Shown: positions 1 through 11,747 of the stretch, piece by piece
How positions within the stretch are numbered: the stretch's first letter is position 1
Layout of the letters: every line of letters starts with the position of its first letter
Source of the DNA: Brassica napus
Lineage: Eukaryota > Streptophyta > Magnoliopsida > Brassicales > Brassicaceae
Direction of reading: 5' to 3'
NCBI RefSeq assembly: GCF_020379485.1
Contig: NC_063435.1
Span: 3,596,001 to 3,660,000 of the forward strand
DNA length: 64,000 bases
Made by a program: the position numbers and the translations under genes
Notes under the pieces: generated by a model
Seen by the model: only the letters and a program-made list of their open reading frames with translations
The model's database searches: none
Told to the model about the DNA's origin: nothing

Positions 1-672
1 GTATATCGTTGTACAGATCTAGTATGTGAATGTAAAACTTTTGTATGTAGAAGTTCCTAAAAAAAAGTATATCAGAACTCAAATTCGGATAAAGTAAGAA
101 CGAATCAAAAAGAATCAAACTGCCTAAAGTTATGCGAGATCCAAATTCCCATGATCGGAATACCTTCAACAACTATCGGATTTGCCAAAAAAAAAAAATG
201 CTAACATTTTACCAAATTTTCAAAATTTGATAACAATTGCAGAGAAATTAATAGAGATTAATAGCGGAATGCTACACAAAGACGGAAAGCGGCAACAAAA
301 TGAAATTGCAAGCAGAAAAGCTAGACTAGTAACAAGCTAAACAGTGAGACAAGTTAAAACTTAAACGACAGTCAATAAGAAGATGGATGAGAACGTTATC
401 CAGGTCCTGAAAGACAGATTCATTCATGGATTACATTGAGATAGAGTACATAATATTCAAGATACGTAGTGTTGTTCTGTATGGCATATCCATATCACTT
501 TATTTTCATATCACTGTATGTTCATAATACAAAAAATATAAGAATTAGCTTTCTTTTCCGACAATGGAAAAAATTTATCTTCTCTTTTTCAGTTGTCAAA
601 GCAAATTATTCTGGAAAATTCCAAATGAAACGATCAGGATCCCTATAATGATATTTTACATGTGTGCATAAG
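1..672. other. AT-rich intergenic DNA
   Basis: No coding frame, RNA gene or element end that I can support. It is the left flank of the copia insertion that follows. Confidence 0.6.
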
Positions 673-677
673 GCGTG

Positions 678-805
678 TATGAGTAAAATAAACTCATTCT
701 CATTAATTAATTCAATGTACAAGTGTTGGTATTTATACTATGTACAGACTCAAATATCTTGCTATACAAGGACTCTTTCTATACAAATGACCAATATAGA
801 TAATA
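678..805 (-). repeat. 3' LTR of the copia element
   Basis: This 128-bp repeat is identical to 5510-5637. It begins and ends with TAT/ATA on the plus strand and is bordered on the left by GCGTG. Confidence 0.95.
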
Positions 806-812
806 GTCCCCC

Positions 813-3800
813 TCAAGATGGGACGAAAATATTTAAGAGACCCATCTTGCCAAACAACTTCTTAAACGATGCAGGGTATAGAGGTTTTGTAAACGGATCA
901 GCTAACTGTAGCTCTGTTCGCACATGTAACAACGTGAATAAACCCTGAACCAATCTATCCCGAACGCTGTGACAATCCATTTCCAGGTTCTTCGTGCGTT
1001 CATGGAACACGGAGTTGTGAGCAATGTGTATAGCAGCAGTATTATCGCAGAACAGCAAAGTCTTCTTGGCTAAAGGAATACGCAACTCGATGAGAAAGTT
1101 ATGTAACCAGAATAGCTCATCAGACACAACAGAGAGACTCCGGTATTCTGCTTCAGCAGAACTTTTCGCAACCACTTTCTGTTTCTTGGAACGCCAAGCA
1201 ATGAGAGAAGTACCAATGAAAATGCAGTAACCAGAAGTGGAGCGACGAGAATCCTGACAAGAACCCCAATCAGCATCAGCAAAAGCTTGAATCTGCATTT
1301 CAGCCAGTGAGGAGTAGAATAAGCCTTGTCCAACTGTTCCTTTGATGTAGTGAAGAACCTTCCTCAAAGCTTTCTGATGACTTTGACGAGGAGCAGAGGA
1401 AAATTGGCTGAGCTTATTCACAGCAAATGTAATGTCAGGACGAGTGATCTGCAAGTACATCAAACGACCAACAAGACGACGATATGCTTCAGCATCAACA
1501 GGAAGATCGGAAGGATTAACCTTAGGATCAGAAGTGAGCTTGATAGAAGGATCCATAGGGACACTTGATGGTTTGCAACCAAGTAAGCCTGTATCAGCAA
1601 GCAGATCAAGAGCATATTTACGTTGACAGACATGAATCCCATCAGAAGAGCGAGCAATTTCAAGACCAAGGAAGTACTTCATGAGACCAAGATCGCGAAG
1701 CTTGAAGTGATCTTTCAACTGAGACTTTAAGAGATCCACCTCGGTATCATTGTTGCTACAGATTATGATGTCATCAACGTAAACAATCACACAGAGAAAG
1801 AGATTATCAGCATGTTTGAGGAAACAAGTGTGATCTGAATGAGTTTGTATAAAACCCAAAGAGAGGAGAGTCGAGGAAAACTTAAGAAACCATTGCCGGG
1901 AAGCCTGTTTGAGACCATAGAGAGACTTCTCAAGCTTACAAACGGCATTCGGAGGTAAGGAGTCCCCCTTTCTTTGTGCATATCCAGGAGGAAGACGCAT
2001 ATAAATCTCCTCATCAAGATCCCCATTCAGAAAAGCATTAGAAATATCCAACTGATGCAGTGAAAAGCCATGAATAGCAGAAAGGCTAAGGAGTAATTTC
2101 ACAGTAGTGAGCTTAACCACAGGAGAGAACGTGTCATGAAAGTCAACACCTTCCTGTTGTGTGTACCCCTTTGCCACAAGACGAGCTTTATACCTTTCAA
2201 CTGTTCCATCAGCATTAAATTTCACTTTGAAGACCCATTTGCAACCGATAGGAGTCTTATCAGGTGGGAGAGTGCAAACGGTCCATGTACCAGTCCCTTC
2301 CAAAGCATCAATCTCTTCATCCATTGGATCATCCCACACCAGAAGTCTCTTAGCCTCAGCATAGGTTAAGGGTTCTTTTACTTTGTCAATAGCTACTAGA
2401 AAAGAGAGATAGTGTGGAGAAACTTTATCATAAGTAAGAAATGAAGAGATTTCATGAAGGGTTGAAGATTCTGTTGCATTGCAATAGTAATCTTGAAGAT
2501 AAGCAGGCTTTTTAAGTCTCCTGTGTGATGTTTGAACAAAAGGTTCATCATCATGTTTTGTGTTTGAGGAAGATGCGAGAGAAGAAGTCTGCTCAGCATC
2601 TGGAACATTACATGTCACAGGAGCTTGTGTTGGTAACTGATCAGAAAAGAATTCAGAAGAAGTGGAAGAGAGATCAGTACCAACGAATGGAAAGAGATCT
2701 TCGTGAAAGACTACATGTCGAGAAATAACTATAGAGTTACTCTCAAGATCAAGAAGTTTGTAGCCTTTTGTTCCCGAGGGGTAACCAAGAAGAACACAAG
2801 CACGAGCTCTCGGGTCAAATTTAAGTCTGCCTTTAGGTGAAGTAGAAGCATAACAAAGACATCCGAATGTTTTAAGTTGATCATAGTCAGGAAGATGATT
2901 AGTGAGAACTTCAAAAGGACTACGATCTTTTAGAATTGGAGCAGGAAGGCGATTGATTAAGTGAACTGCAGTGAGAATGCAGTCACCCCAATAAGGAAGA
3001 GGAATATGAGATTGAAAAAGAAGAGATCTAGCGACATTAAGAATGTGCTGATGCTTACGCTCCACAACAGAATTTTGTTGGGGAGTTTCAGGACAAGAGT
3101 GAAAGGAGAGGATGCCTTTTGATTGGAAAAGAGAAGTAAACTTGAGTTCTGGAGCATTGTCGGATCTAACCCCTTTTATCTTCCTATCAAACTGGGTTTC
3201 TACCATTTCTATGAACCCGGGAAATATAGTAAGGACATCAGACTTATGTTTAAGCAAGTAAACCCATGTGGCTCTAGAACAATCATCTACAATGGTGAGA
3301 AAATATTTGAATCCATCGTGGGTAGATGTAGAGAAAGGCCCCCAAGTATCAATATGAACTAAGTCAAAAGGTTGAGAGCTGAGATTATTATGGGAAATGA
3401 ATGGAATATGTTTTTGTTTTGATAGATGACAGACTTTACAATGAGAATCACTTTTAGTAGTCTGCTTAGGGAAATCTAAAATAGACTGCATAGACTCAAG
3501 TTTAGACAAAGAGGGATGACCCAATCTTTTATGCCATAAGGCGATACTAGAAACTGCAGCAACAGTGATGTTTTGTAAAGTACCTGAAGACAAAGACTCG
3601 ATATCCAGAAAGTATAGATTTGCCACTTCTCTACCCATTCCAATCGTTAATTCCCGTGTATGATCCTGAATACCACAAGAAGATTCATCAAACCAAACCC
3701 GACAGTGTAATCCCTTGGTAAGACAACTAACACTTAAAAGGTTAAATTTGAACTGGGGAATGTACAGGACATCACTAAGGAGCATGTTTCTACCCAAGGC

Positions 3801-5297
3801 TATGGTTCCTATACCAACAATGCTAACCAGAACTCCATTAGGCAGAGATACCGTAGTATCATGAAGAGATTTAAAGGAAAGAAAAGAAGAGCGTTGATGA
3901 GAGATATGATTAGTAGCCCCGGAGTCAATCACCCAAGCATTTAGTGCATTAGCATTGTTAGTCAAAGAGCAGACATAAGGCCTATCAATACCGGTAAAAG
4001 AACAAAGGATAGATGGATGAAATGTACCGGATATTGGGCAAGTGGTTGAAGAAGAAGGGATGGAAGCTGAGACTAAGTGAACCTCTGGTGTAGAAGTAAC
4101 CGTTGGAGTCTGAAGTTTGGTACTGAGGAAAGAAACCAGTTGTTGAATCTGAGTTGGAGACAGATCATCTGCACGGTGATCATCCTGTTGAGAAGTATCA
4201 ATCACTGCAACATTAGCTGATATAGAAGAAGCCATCTGATCAGATTTTGGAGACGGTTTCATGCTGTTTGGATAGCCATGTTTCTTGTAGCAGCGATCAA
4301 TCACATGACCAGGACGATGACAAAAGGTACAAAAAGGTCTGTCTTTCCTTTGATATCCAGATGATGGTTGCGGAGGTTTGTTGTTATAGTGATCAGGAGG
4401 TGCAGAAGGTTGAGAAACTTGAAAAGCCGAAGGTGTTTCCAAGATTGAGGATGCCTGAGAATGAGCAGCACGATGACTGTCTTCTTGATCCAAAAGATTG
4501 AACACCTCAGAGAAACTTGGAAGAACCTTCTTCATGAGAATGCGGCTCCTGATGTTCTCATAGTTATCATTGAGCCCCATGAGAAAATCAATGATACGAT
4601 TTGTTTCGCGTTCTGCCAGGAGATCAGCAACTGTGTGATTAGCAACCTGAAGACTGGAGAGTTCCTCCCACAATGACTGTGTCTTCGTGTGATATGAGGA
4701 GAGGTCCATGCTTCCTTGTTTAAAAGAATGAAGTTGATGACGAAGCTTGTAGAGTCTTGGGAGATTGGATTTGTGATAGCGTGTGTGAAGATCAGTCCAC
4801 ATATCTGAAGCATTCTTGAAGTATAGAATACTCGTGTAGATCTGTTTAGTCACGCTATTCAAGAGCCAAGACTTGATCATACTATTGCAACGGCACCAAA
4901 TTTTGAAATACGGATCAGTCTCAGAAGGTTTGACTATAGAACCATCAACAAAGCCAAGCTTGTTCTTAGCCTCAAGACTAGTGGTCATAGCTATAATCCA
5001 AACACCATAATTGCTACCATCAAGGAGATCCGCAGTGAGAACTAATCCAGGATGATCTGAGTTCAAGAGATGATATGGAGAGTGAATGTTATCAGGTGAA
5101 TCAGATACCTCAAAGTGAGTCAGAGAGGGTGAAATGCCAGATCGAGTGAAAGCGGCCCGATCCTGAGATCCGTTGACAACGCGAGCTGGATTTGAGCCAG
5201 AAGGATCATCGCGAGGTAACGGAGAAGACGGCGAGCCAAATTCCGGAAGATCCGGTGAAGAACGGCGATACTTCGATTTGCAGTTGCGTTTCCCCAT
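813..5297 (-). CDS. Intact copia Gag-Pol polyprotein (1494 aa)
   Basis: This single frame encodes the capsid-like protein and enzymes for the copia element. Domains in order: a Gag/UBN2-like region at about residues 75-290; a CCHC zinc knuckle at C323-C336; an aspartic protease with D458-S-G; an integrase with an HHCC zinc site (H589, H594, C620, C623) and acidic residues near D650, D713 and E746; a reverse transcriptase with the YVDD box at 1173-1176; and an RNase H with D1341, the AEAE motif near 1381 and D1418. No stop or frameshift interrupts it, and the stop lies against the polypurine tract. The ATG at 5297 is the first in frame after the leader. The length is normal for plant copia elements. 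Integrity together with identical LTRs suggests possible activity. Expression is not shown by the sequence. Confidence 0.95.
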   Translation of the reverse strand: MGKRNCKSKYRRSSPDLPEFGSPSSPLPRDDPSGSNPARVVNGSQDRAAFTRSGISPSLTHFEVSDSPDNIHSPYHLLNSDHPGLVLTADLLDGSNYGVWIIAMTTSLEAKNKLGFVDGSIVKPSETDPYFKIWCRCNSMIKSWLLNSVTKQIYTSILYFKNASDMWTDLHTRYHKSNLPRLYKLRHQLHSFKQGSMDLSSYHTKTQSLWEELSSLQVANHTVADLLAERETNRIIDFLMGLNDNYENIRSRILMKKVLPSFSEVFNLLDQEDSHRAAHSQASSILETPSAFQVSQPSAPPDHYNNKPPQPSSGYQRKDRPFCTFCHRPGHVIDRCYKKHGYPNSMKPSPKSDQMASSISANVAVIDTSQQDDHRADDLSPTQIQQLVSFLSTKLQTPTVTSTPEVHLVSASIPSSSTTCPISGTFHPSILCSFTGIDRPYVCSLTNNANALNAWVIDSGATNHISHQRSSFLSFKSLHDTTVSLPNGVLVSIVGIGTIALGRNMLLSDVLYIPQFKFNLLSVSCLTKGLHCRVWFDESSCGIQDHTRELTIGMGREVANLYFLDIESLSSGTLQNITVAAVSSIALWHKRLGHPSLSKLESMQSILDFPKQTTKSDSHCKVCHLSKQKHIPFISHNNLSSQPFDLVHIDTWGPFSTSTHDGFKYFLTIVDDCSRATWVYLLKHKSDVLTIFPGFIEMVETQFDRKIKGVRSDNAPELKFTSLFQSKGILSFHSCPETPQQNSVVERKHQHILNVARSLLFQSHIPLPYWGDCILTAVHLINRLPAPILKDRSPFEVLTNHLPDYDQLKTFGCLCYASTSPKGRLKFDPRARACVLLGYPSGTKGYKLLDLESNSIVISRHVVFHEDLFPFVGTDLSSTSSEFFSDQLPTQAPVTCNVPDAEQTSSLASSSNTKHDDEPFVQTSHRRLKKPAYLQDYYCNATESSTLHEISSFLTYDKVSPHYLSFLVAIDKVKEPLTYAEAKRLLVWDDPMDEEIDALEGTGTWTVCTLPPDKTPIGCKWVFKVKFNADGTVERYKARLVAKGYTQQEGVDFHDTFSPVVKLTTVKLLLSLSAIHGFSLHQLDISNAFLNGDLDEEIYMRLPPGYAQRKGDSLPPNAVCKLEKSLYGLKQASRQWFLKFSSTLLSLGFIQTHSDHTCFLKHADNLFLCVIVYVDDIIICSNNDTEVDLLKSQLKDHFKLRDLGLMKYFLGLEIARSSDGIHVCQRKYALDLLADTGLLGCKPSSVPMDPSIKLTSDPKVNPSDLPVDAEAYRRLVGRLMYLQITRPDITFAVNKLSQFSSAPRQSHQKALRKVLHYIKGTVGQGLFYSSLAEMQIQAFADADWGSCQDSRRSTSGYCIFIGTSLIAWRSKKQKVVAKSSAEAEYRSLSVVSDELFWLHNFLIELRIPLAKKTLLFCDNTAAIHIAHNSVFHERTKNLEMDCHSVRDRLVQGLFTLLHVRTELQLADPFTKPLYPASFKKLFGKMGLLNIFVPS

Positions 5298-5509
5298 TGA
5301 AATCGATCTCGAGATCTGAGAATGAATCGAGACTGCACAGGGAATCGACGCAAAACAAATCGAAACGAAGAGAGACGATGATCGGAAGAATCCGAGGAGA
5401 ATCCGGTGAGGATCCGGCGAGAATCCGGTGAAAATCCGGCGATGAGAGTGAACGATGAGAGTAAGCGCGGAAGTTTGTTAGAGAACGAGCTCAAAATGCT
5501 CTGATACCA

Positions 5510-5637
5510 TATGAGTAAAATAAACTCATTCTCATTAATTAATTCAATGTACAAGTGTTGGTATTTATACTATGTACAGACTCAAATATCTTGCTATACA
5601 AGGACTCTTTCTATACAAATGACCAATATAGATAATA
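5510..5637 (-). repeat. 5' LTR of the copia element
   Basis: Identical to 678-805. It is followed on the right by the target duplication GCGTG (5638-5642), and the primer binding site abuts it on the left. Confidence 0.95.
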
Positions 5638-5642
5638 GCGTG

Positions 5643-6230
5643 ATTGATATGTTAAACTACTATGTACTGTTCATTATTAATGTAAATAAGGAAAATTCAA
5701 ATTGTAAAATCGACGTTATTTTAAGAAAGAAAAACAAACCAAAAAGCCTATGATCGCCCTCAGTCTCTGACATAATCATTTTGACACATCAAACAATCAA
5801 AACACATTCTCTCACTATCCCTTTGTGGTAAGATGTGTATCATTTGTTAGGATGTCTTATCTTCATTTAGTTTTACGTACTAAATTGACCTTCTTCACTT
5901 CAAGGATGCCATAGTTCGGTATGATTGGTATAATTAGTAAAAGTTTAATGAGAATATTGTAGAGCGAGGGCTGAGGCTAGAGGAGCTAAGCAGCTAACCA
6001 GATAGTATTACTCTAGTGTTAATTATCAAACCATCATCTACAAACTGATTAAAGATGCTAATATTTTAATTTAAAATTTACAATTTATAAACTGAAAAGG
6101 AATCAGAATGATCAGTCAAATACAGTGATACGACTAAACCTCTTTGACATTTTACATATCATAATCACACAGTGGCACTCCCTTTTTATCTCATCTGTTA
6201 GTGTAATTACTTCCTCTAAAAACGTTTTTA
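5643..6230. other. AT-rich intergenic DNA
   Basis: No gene or element recognised. Confidence 0.5.
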
Positions 6231-6631
6231 CTTTCTCTTTGTTCCAAATATAAAAGTTACTTTCTTACAGAGTTATAAAAAAAAAGTTACTTTCTTTTGC
6301 TTTCAAATTTTATTCACTTTTCTCTGTGATTTTTCGCTATTAATTTTACATGTCAATCTATGTGTCATGGATGTTGAAAAGTTTAAATCCGTAACCAAAA
6401 CGTTATTTATTAATGATGTTGTTTAGATAGAAACACACATATTAAGAAAATTACTTTTTGTCTAGAAAATATTATTAAAATTATAAATTAAAAGTGTTCA
6501 ATCAACCACAATAGACTATTAAAATATGATCAGTTTTTAATAAAATAGAAGTTACCTAGGAAAATGAAAACATCTTATATATTAAAACATCAAAATTCTG
6601 TAAATCATCCTACATTTAGGAACATATGGAG
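6231..6631. mobile_element. Degenerate Stowaway-like MITE
   Basis: The left end reads CTTTCTCTTTGTTCC and the right end, inverted, reads CTCCATATGTTCC. TA sits on each side (6229-6230 and 6632-6633). The interior resembles the element at 9080-9326. It is longer than its relatives and contains a small poly(A)-type insertion at 6267-6281. Confidence 0.6.
6252..6296 (+). repeat. Micro-insertion with 15-bp target duplication
   Basis: AAAAGTTACTTTCTT occurs at 6252-6266 and 6282-6296. A 15-bp insert between the copies ends in an A-run (ACAGAGTTATAAAAA). Confidence 0.6.
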
Positions 6632-6667
6632 TATTAAAAAAGATGTTGTCATTTTTCTTGGATTATA

Positions 6668-6926
6668 CTCTCTCTGTTTCATGATAAGTGTTATTTTAAT
6701 ATTTTTTCTTGTTACACAAAAAGTTTACTTTACAATTTCAATGCAAATTATTTTTACTTTCAACTCAAAATTAACTGCAAACTGCATTGATTTTATAAAC
6801 AATTTTATTAATCTCAAATACTATTGGTTAGAAATGTGTAATTAATAACAACTTACATATATTTCAGCAACTTTAGTAATTTGTGTGAAAAATATCATTG
6901 TGACACTTATTCAAAAACGGATGAAG
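6668..6926. mobile_element. Stowaway-like MITE
   Basis: Terminal inverted repeats begin CTCTCTCTGTTTCATGATAA on the left and CTTCATCCGTTTTTGAATAA on the inverted right. TA flanks both ends (6666-6667 and 6927-6928). The length is 259 bp and there is no coding capacity. Confidence 0.75.
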
Positions 6927-6928
6927 TA

Positions 6929-7978
6929 TTTTGTTTCATTAATGTTTTTCCTTAAACAGGAAACGACAATACACAATCGTGAAAGTTGTGCAATTGTCCA
7001 GTCTAAAACATTAAAGTTGATTTTAAAAGATTATCTTATAAGTTATTGTTTTTTAACTGAATCTTATAAGTTATTTTTAGTTTATAAAATCTAATAATAG
7101 ATCCCAAAAAAAAAATTCGACTTGTTTGACCAAAAATAAAGAATAAATAAATTCGATTGAGTTTTGGTCAGATAGTTTTGAACATAAATAAGATAAACTA
7201 AACTCAAAACTTAGATTGTTCACCTAATTACATTTTAGAAGTTTGGTTATTTATTTGTTTGTTGCCGAGCTTTGTCCAAAAACTTTTCCGATTGTAACTG
7301 TTCCCGGGTTTTGAGTTTATGTATATATATTATTTTTTAAAAATAATGAAACTAATTTGCAGAAAATATTGAAAGAAGGAGAAATAGAGAATAATAATGG
7401 TTCCTTAGTTCCAGATTGTGACAATCTGCGTCTCTTTTATGGCGCGGTCCGGTAGGCCACTCTCTCACACATCGCCGCACTGTTTCTCTTTTTTCTTAAC
7501 TCTTTGTTCTTGTACTGTATTTATCACACCCATTAATTTACGCATATAACATGTCATTCTTTTTATAAATGGTGCTATATGATTACATTGTATACTTACG
7601 AAATGACATATACTCATGTATCAGTATCATGCAGAACGTCATTGCTACCAACCATTTTAAGCCATTTTAATACTGTGAGAATGTTGATATACAAAATCGA
7701 ACCGTACGTACAAATATACATTATTATTCTTAAGGCAAATAACTCAGCCACCTAATGTAGAGAGTAAAATGAAAACAGTAACTTCTTTATATGATTATTA
7801 TGTCAAAATGATTGAAATTCTACAATTCAAACAGTTTAAATAGAAAACCTGAGTTTTTTTTCATCAAACACTGAAATTTTTAAAATTAAGCCTAATGCCA
7901 ACCAATCAAATGTAAAAGTGTAAATCATTTATCGTAAACATGTATACCACATCACGTATGTCGCAAACCCTTTTTTCT
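6929..7978. other. AT-rich intergenic DNA
   Basis: No gene recognised. A less AT-rich patch at about 7400-7480 has no coding frame that I can identify. Confidence 0.5.
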
Positions 7979-8286
7979 TAAAGCATCTCTAATGTACACC
8001 TCTATAATTTTCTTTAAAATAGAAATTACTATTATAGAGGTGGACTTGCTCTAATGTATGACTCTATAATAAAGTTTTTTTTTATTTTAGAAGAAAATAT
8101 AGAGGAATATTACTTTTTACTTATATATTTAAAGGTAAAAATAGCATATTTTTATATTTTCTTCTATAAATAGAGAAATTCTATTATAGAGATATATATT
8201 GAAGCAAATTTACTTCTATAATAAAAAAATTCTATTTTAGAAGAAATTATAGAAAAAAAAATAAAAGCGGGTCGGAGATGGTCCAC
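7979..8286. mobile_element. Putative MITE with inverted CATCTC ends
   Basis: The left end carries AGCATCTCTAATG and the right end, inverted, carries GGACCATCTCCGACC. The interior is built from inverted copies of a TCTATAATAGAA-type motif. No clear target duplication was found, so the ends are approximate. Confidence 0.45.
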
Positions 8287-9079
8287 TTATAGTTGCAAGA
8301 TGTAAGTTGATGTTAAAACTAAATACATTGGCCGCATTTTTACTGCAAGCCAATAGCCAAAATGTTTTTATATGTTATCTGGTATTTATAAGTTGAACTG
8401 ACACTGACAAAAAAAAGTTGACAAATGAATTTACCGAACTAAATTTGATTTTAATGTTTTTCTTTTACTTTTCAATCTGAAACCATTTTGATTTAAGTAT
8501 AATAATATAAAAAGTAAAATGAAAAGTATTGACGAGGTGGTATTTCCATCAGCATTTCGCATGCGGCAAAAGTAACTCTCACGTGCTGACCACACATTTA
8601 CACCCTTTTATCTCTTTTATTTGATTTATTTTGGAATTTTATTGAAGCCATGTCCTATATTTTTGAAAATACGTTTGTTTGTATATTTTTTGTTTATTAT
8701 TGACTTATGGTATTTCAAGTCTATGAAAAAAACTCAGACTAATACTCAAATGAATGCGTAGTTCCCGAATATTTTTTTCTGGATATTTAAATGAGATTCA
8801 AAAACTCTATTTACGGCTAGAAAATCTAGTGAAACATCTTTAAATCTGTGTTATACTATTTTTGACTATTTTCACACAATTTACATATATTATTGGATTA
8901 TATATAAGTATACTTTAATTAGGAGTAGGATTAACCTGATTGTAATATTATTTAGCCATGGTAAAGAACTTTGAATGCAGAACAACACTTGGATTGTTGG
9001 ATCAACGAAGTGGCATGTTTATAATTAGCTTGAACTATACACACATAAATCAAACTGATCATAAATAAACAAATAACTA
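8287..9079. other. AT-rich intergenic DNA
   Basis: Nothing beyond AT-rich sequence that I can name. Confidence 0.5.
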
Positions 9080-9326
9080 CTCCTCTGTTCCTAAATATAA
9101 GATTTTTTAGGTAAAACACAATTATTAAGAAAGTTACTTTTTATCTAAATAATATCATTAAAATTTTAAATTAAAAACTATTCAACCAACTACAAAATAG
9201 AACAATTAAATTTGATTGGTTACACAGTTTTTTGATAAACTTAAAGGTACCTAGAAATATGAGAACATCCTACATATTGAAACATAAAAACTATTCTAAA
9301 CATCTTATATTTAGGAACATAGTGAG
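9080..9326. mobile_element. Stowaway-like MITE
   Basis: The left end is CTCCTCTGTTCCTAAATATA and the inverted right end is CTCACTATGTTCCTAAATAT. TA flanks both ends (9078-9079 and 9327-9328). The length is 247 bp. Confidence 0.8.
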
Positions 9327-10454
9327 TAGTTATTTGTTTATTTATGATCAGTTTGATTTATGTGTGTATGTGATTGTTGTTATCATATTTTGTTTAGAAC
9401 TAAAACATGAATCTAGAGGAATAAGTGATTGTTGTTGCTCAAAAAAGGTGATCGTTGTTATTATGATATATATGTTGCTTTTAAGGGTTTTCTTCTGTCA
9501 TGGTTTTCAAGCTTAATTCAAAATTTGAGGTAACTTGTCGTTAGCTGTGGATTCATAATGATAACGGGCAATTTTTATATAGTACTAGTTTCAACTTGTC
9601 TTGATATATTTGACCAATGTGTTTGATTGTTTTACAAGCGACAAACTAAACAGTTTAAAATTGCTAAATCAAAATGGTTATATAATCAAATTCTTCTTTT
9701 TAACATGCGGTTGAAATTACTCTTTTCGGTTACAATGATTACCTTATTTTATTTCATAGCGTCTAGTGAAATTATTTCAAATGGTATATAAAAGTTATGA
9801 GCTACATGTTCCACCAATTATATATTTAACGTATGCATATAGATTAATGTGTATATATGCTTAGCAAGACGACAAAAGCTTAGAACAAAAAAAGCTGAGA
9901 GTAGTGTTAAATCCAAATAATTGGATAACATGACCAATTAGTTTACAAAGGATAACTGTTTTACTGTAAAAGTACTAGCTTACTATCTTTTTTTTGTTTT
10001 TGGTCAAATACCAGCTTACTATCTAAATACGACTAATTTGTGGGTAATTTCACTATCTCTGTGAGACATAGAGTTGGGTAATTTCACTATCTCTGTGAAA
10101 CATAGAGTAAGAATACTTCTTTAAGATTATTAGTAAAAAAAAGAAGATTATATCAGCACATGCAAAGCTATATATATATATATATATATATATGAGTAGT
10201 TAAAAACTAGTCTGGTTCGGTTTGAGTTTAGATAAAATTACAAAATAATAATTTTTATTTAATATTGTAAGCTACACCACTGTAAAGATATTTATTTGAA
10301 TATTTTAATTTAATTAATCTTTATTGTTTTTATTTTATTTTATATTATAAAATTAGGTCATTTAATTAGGATTATCTAGTATATAAATTTGTATTTTATT
10401 TAGATTATATTATAATCAACTAAATTTGGAAATATCAATTTATGTTTAGTTTTG
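9327..10454. other. AT-rich intergenic DNA with short repeats
   Basis: No gene. It contains a micro-insertion (9973-10024), a tandem duplication of about 35 bp at 10040-10108 (GGGTAATTTCACTATCTCTG twice) and a TA microsatellite at 10169-10193. Confidence 0.6.
9973..10024 (-). repeat. Micro-insertion TTTGACC+A-run, 16-bp duplication
   Basis: TACTAGCTTACTATCT (9973-9988) and TACCAGCTTACTATCT (10009-10024) flank a 20-bp insert. On the minus strand the insert reads TTTGACC followed by A-rich sequence, the same 3' tip as the LINE fragment ending near 26592. Confidence 0.75.
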
Positions 10455-10757
10455 GGTAATTCTCTCAAATAGCTATTTTTAAGTTTTTATCACAAAATAT
10501 AGCTCTCAAAAAAGAAAATGACCAAAATAGCTCATTATTATTTTGAAAATTTTAATATTTATTTTTTATTTTTTAAAGTTTGAAACCCTATCTCCAAAAC
10601 CTACCCCTTAACTCTAAACCTTAAGTCTAGATTAGTTAATCTATGGTAAAAATATGTTTTTACCCTTTAATAAAATTTATATTGGTCATTTTCTTCATTG
10701 AAAACTATTTTTGTGACAAAAGTTAAAAAAAAACTATCTTAGACATTTTCTCTTTAA
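10455..10757. mobile_element. Non-autonomous element with ~70-bp terminal inverted repeats
   Basis: The first 70 or so bases (AAATAGCTATTTTTAAGTTT onward, with GAAAATGACCAAAAT) are repeated inverted at the right end. The centre holds CCCTAA-type sequence. Long inverted repeats without coding capacity suggest a Mutator-like MITE. I could not define a target duplication. Confidence 0.55.
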
Positions 10758-11745
10758 TTTTTATTTGCTTATAAATTTCCCCTGCCTTAAATCTAAATAC
10801 TAATAAGCATGAAAATAAACACAACTTTTTTAACATGGATGACAATGAGACCGAAAACAATTGACTTAGTTTTAGTCTAAAGTACCATTGGATTAAAAGC
10901 GTTTTCACTTTAAATATGATTTTAATAGTGTGTAAAAAAGTTAAGGTAAAAAACAGTGAGAGTCGAAGAAGGATGTCTCCATATCAAAGTGGTTGCGAGT
11001 TGCGACAAGTCCTAATTTGACTATGCATGGAAAGACAAAAGAACTGTCCCCATTAATTTCACATTGTAGTACAAAACTCAATTATACACATTTTGATTGA
11101 TCCTGAGATAAACCATTCGGCCAAAACAAATCCAAATTTTTATATGGAAAAAGTCAAAATGTCACATTCTTACTTGCTTTCTAAATTTTAAATATTATCT
11201 TACTTTCTATTATCATATATCTCTTTTTTGTTGATGGTGTTGGTCAGGGCGGGATATTAATATTCCTCCACTTTGTCCCCTCCTAACATCCCCACCCATA
11301 TTTAAGATGTCTCTCCCTATTTATTATTCACTTTACTCACCTTTTTTTTCTTTTGATAAACAATTTACTTGCCTCCGAATATAACATATAGCTTTATGTA
11401 CATTTATTACTATTGGTACTACATATGTTATGTAGCTATCAAGATCCCATACATATCACATATAACATGACTCAGAAGTCATGTATCTCAAATTTGCTCA
11501 AATTAGAGGTATGTGTTCGATTATATATTTTAGTTAATTTATATTCATATAAAATTTAATAAAATTAATGATTCACAAATTTACAAAATGAATTTTAATG
11601 AGTATTTGTAAATTCGTAAGTCTTTTCAGATTTATGTCTATGCTGTTAATATACAAATATTTTAAACTTCAATAAAATATATTGTGAAATCATATCCATA
11701 ACTACATCTAAATCAGTAGAATTGAATAATATTGGTTTTAAATAG
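10758..11745. other. AT-rich intergenic DNA
   Basis: No gene or element recognised. Confidence 0.5.
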
Positions 11746-11747
11746 TA

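Larger units (their letters stand above)
673..5642 (-). mobile_element. Complete Ty1/copia retrotransposon with identical LTRs
   Basis: The 128-bp LTRs at 678-805 and 5510-5637 show no difference when read base by base. The 5-bp target duplication GCGTG lies at 673-677 and 5638-5642. In the element's direction (minus strand) the primer binding site TGGTATCAGAGC at 5509-5498 matches the initiator-Met tRNA 3' end and directly abuts the 5' LTR. A purine run (GAGGGGGA core, about 806-816) directly precedes the 3' LTR. With the boundaries set by the target duplication, the LTR ends are TAT...ATA rather than TG...CA. One uninterrupted gag-pol frame fills the interior. All this points to a very recent insertion that may still be autonomous; that is inference. 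Confidence 0.96.
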
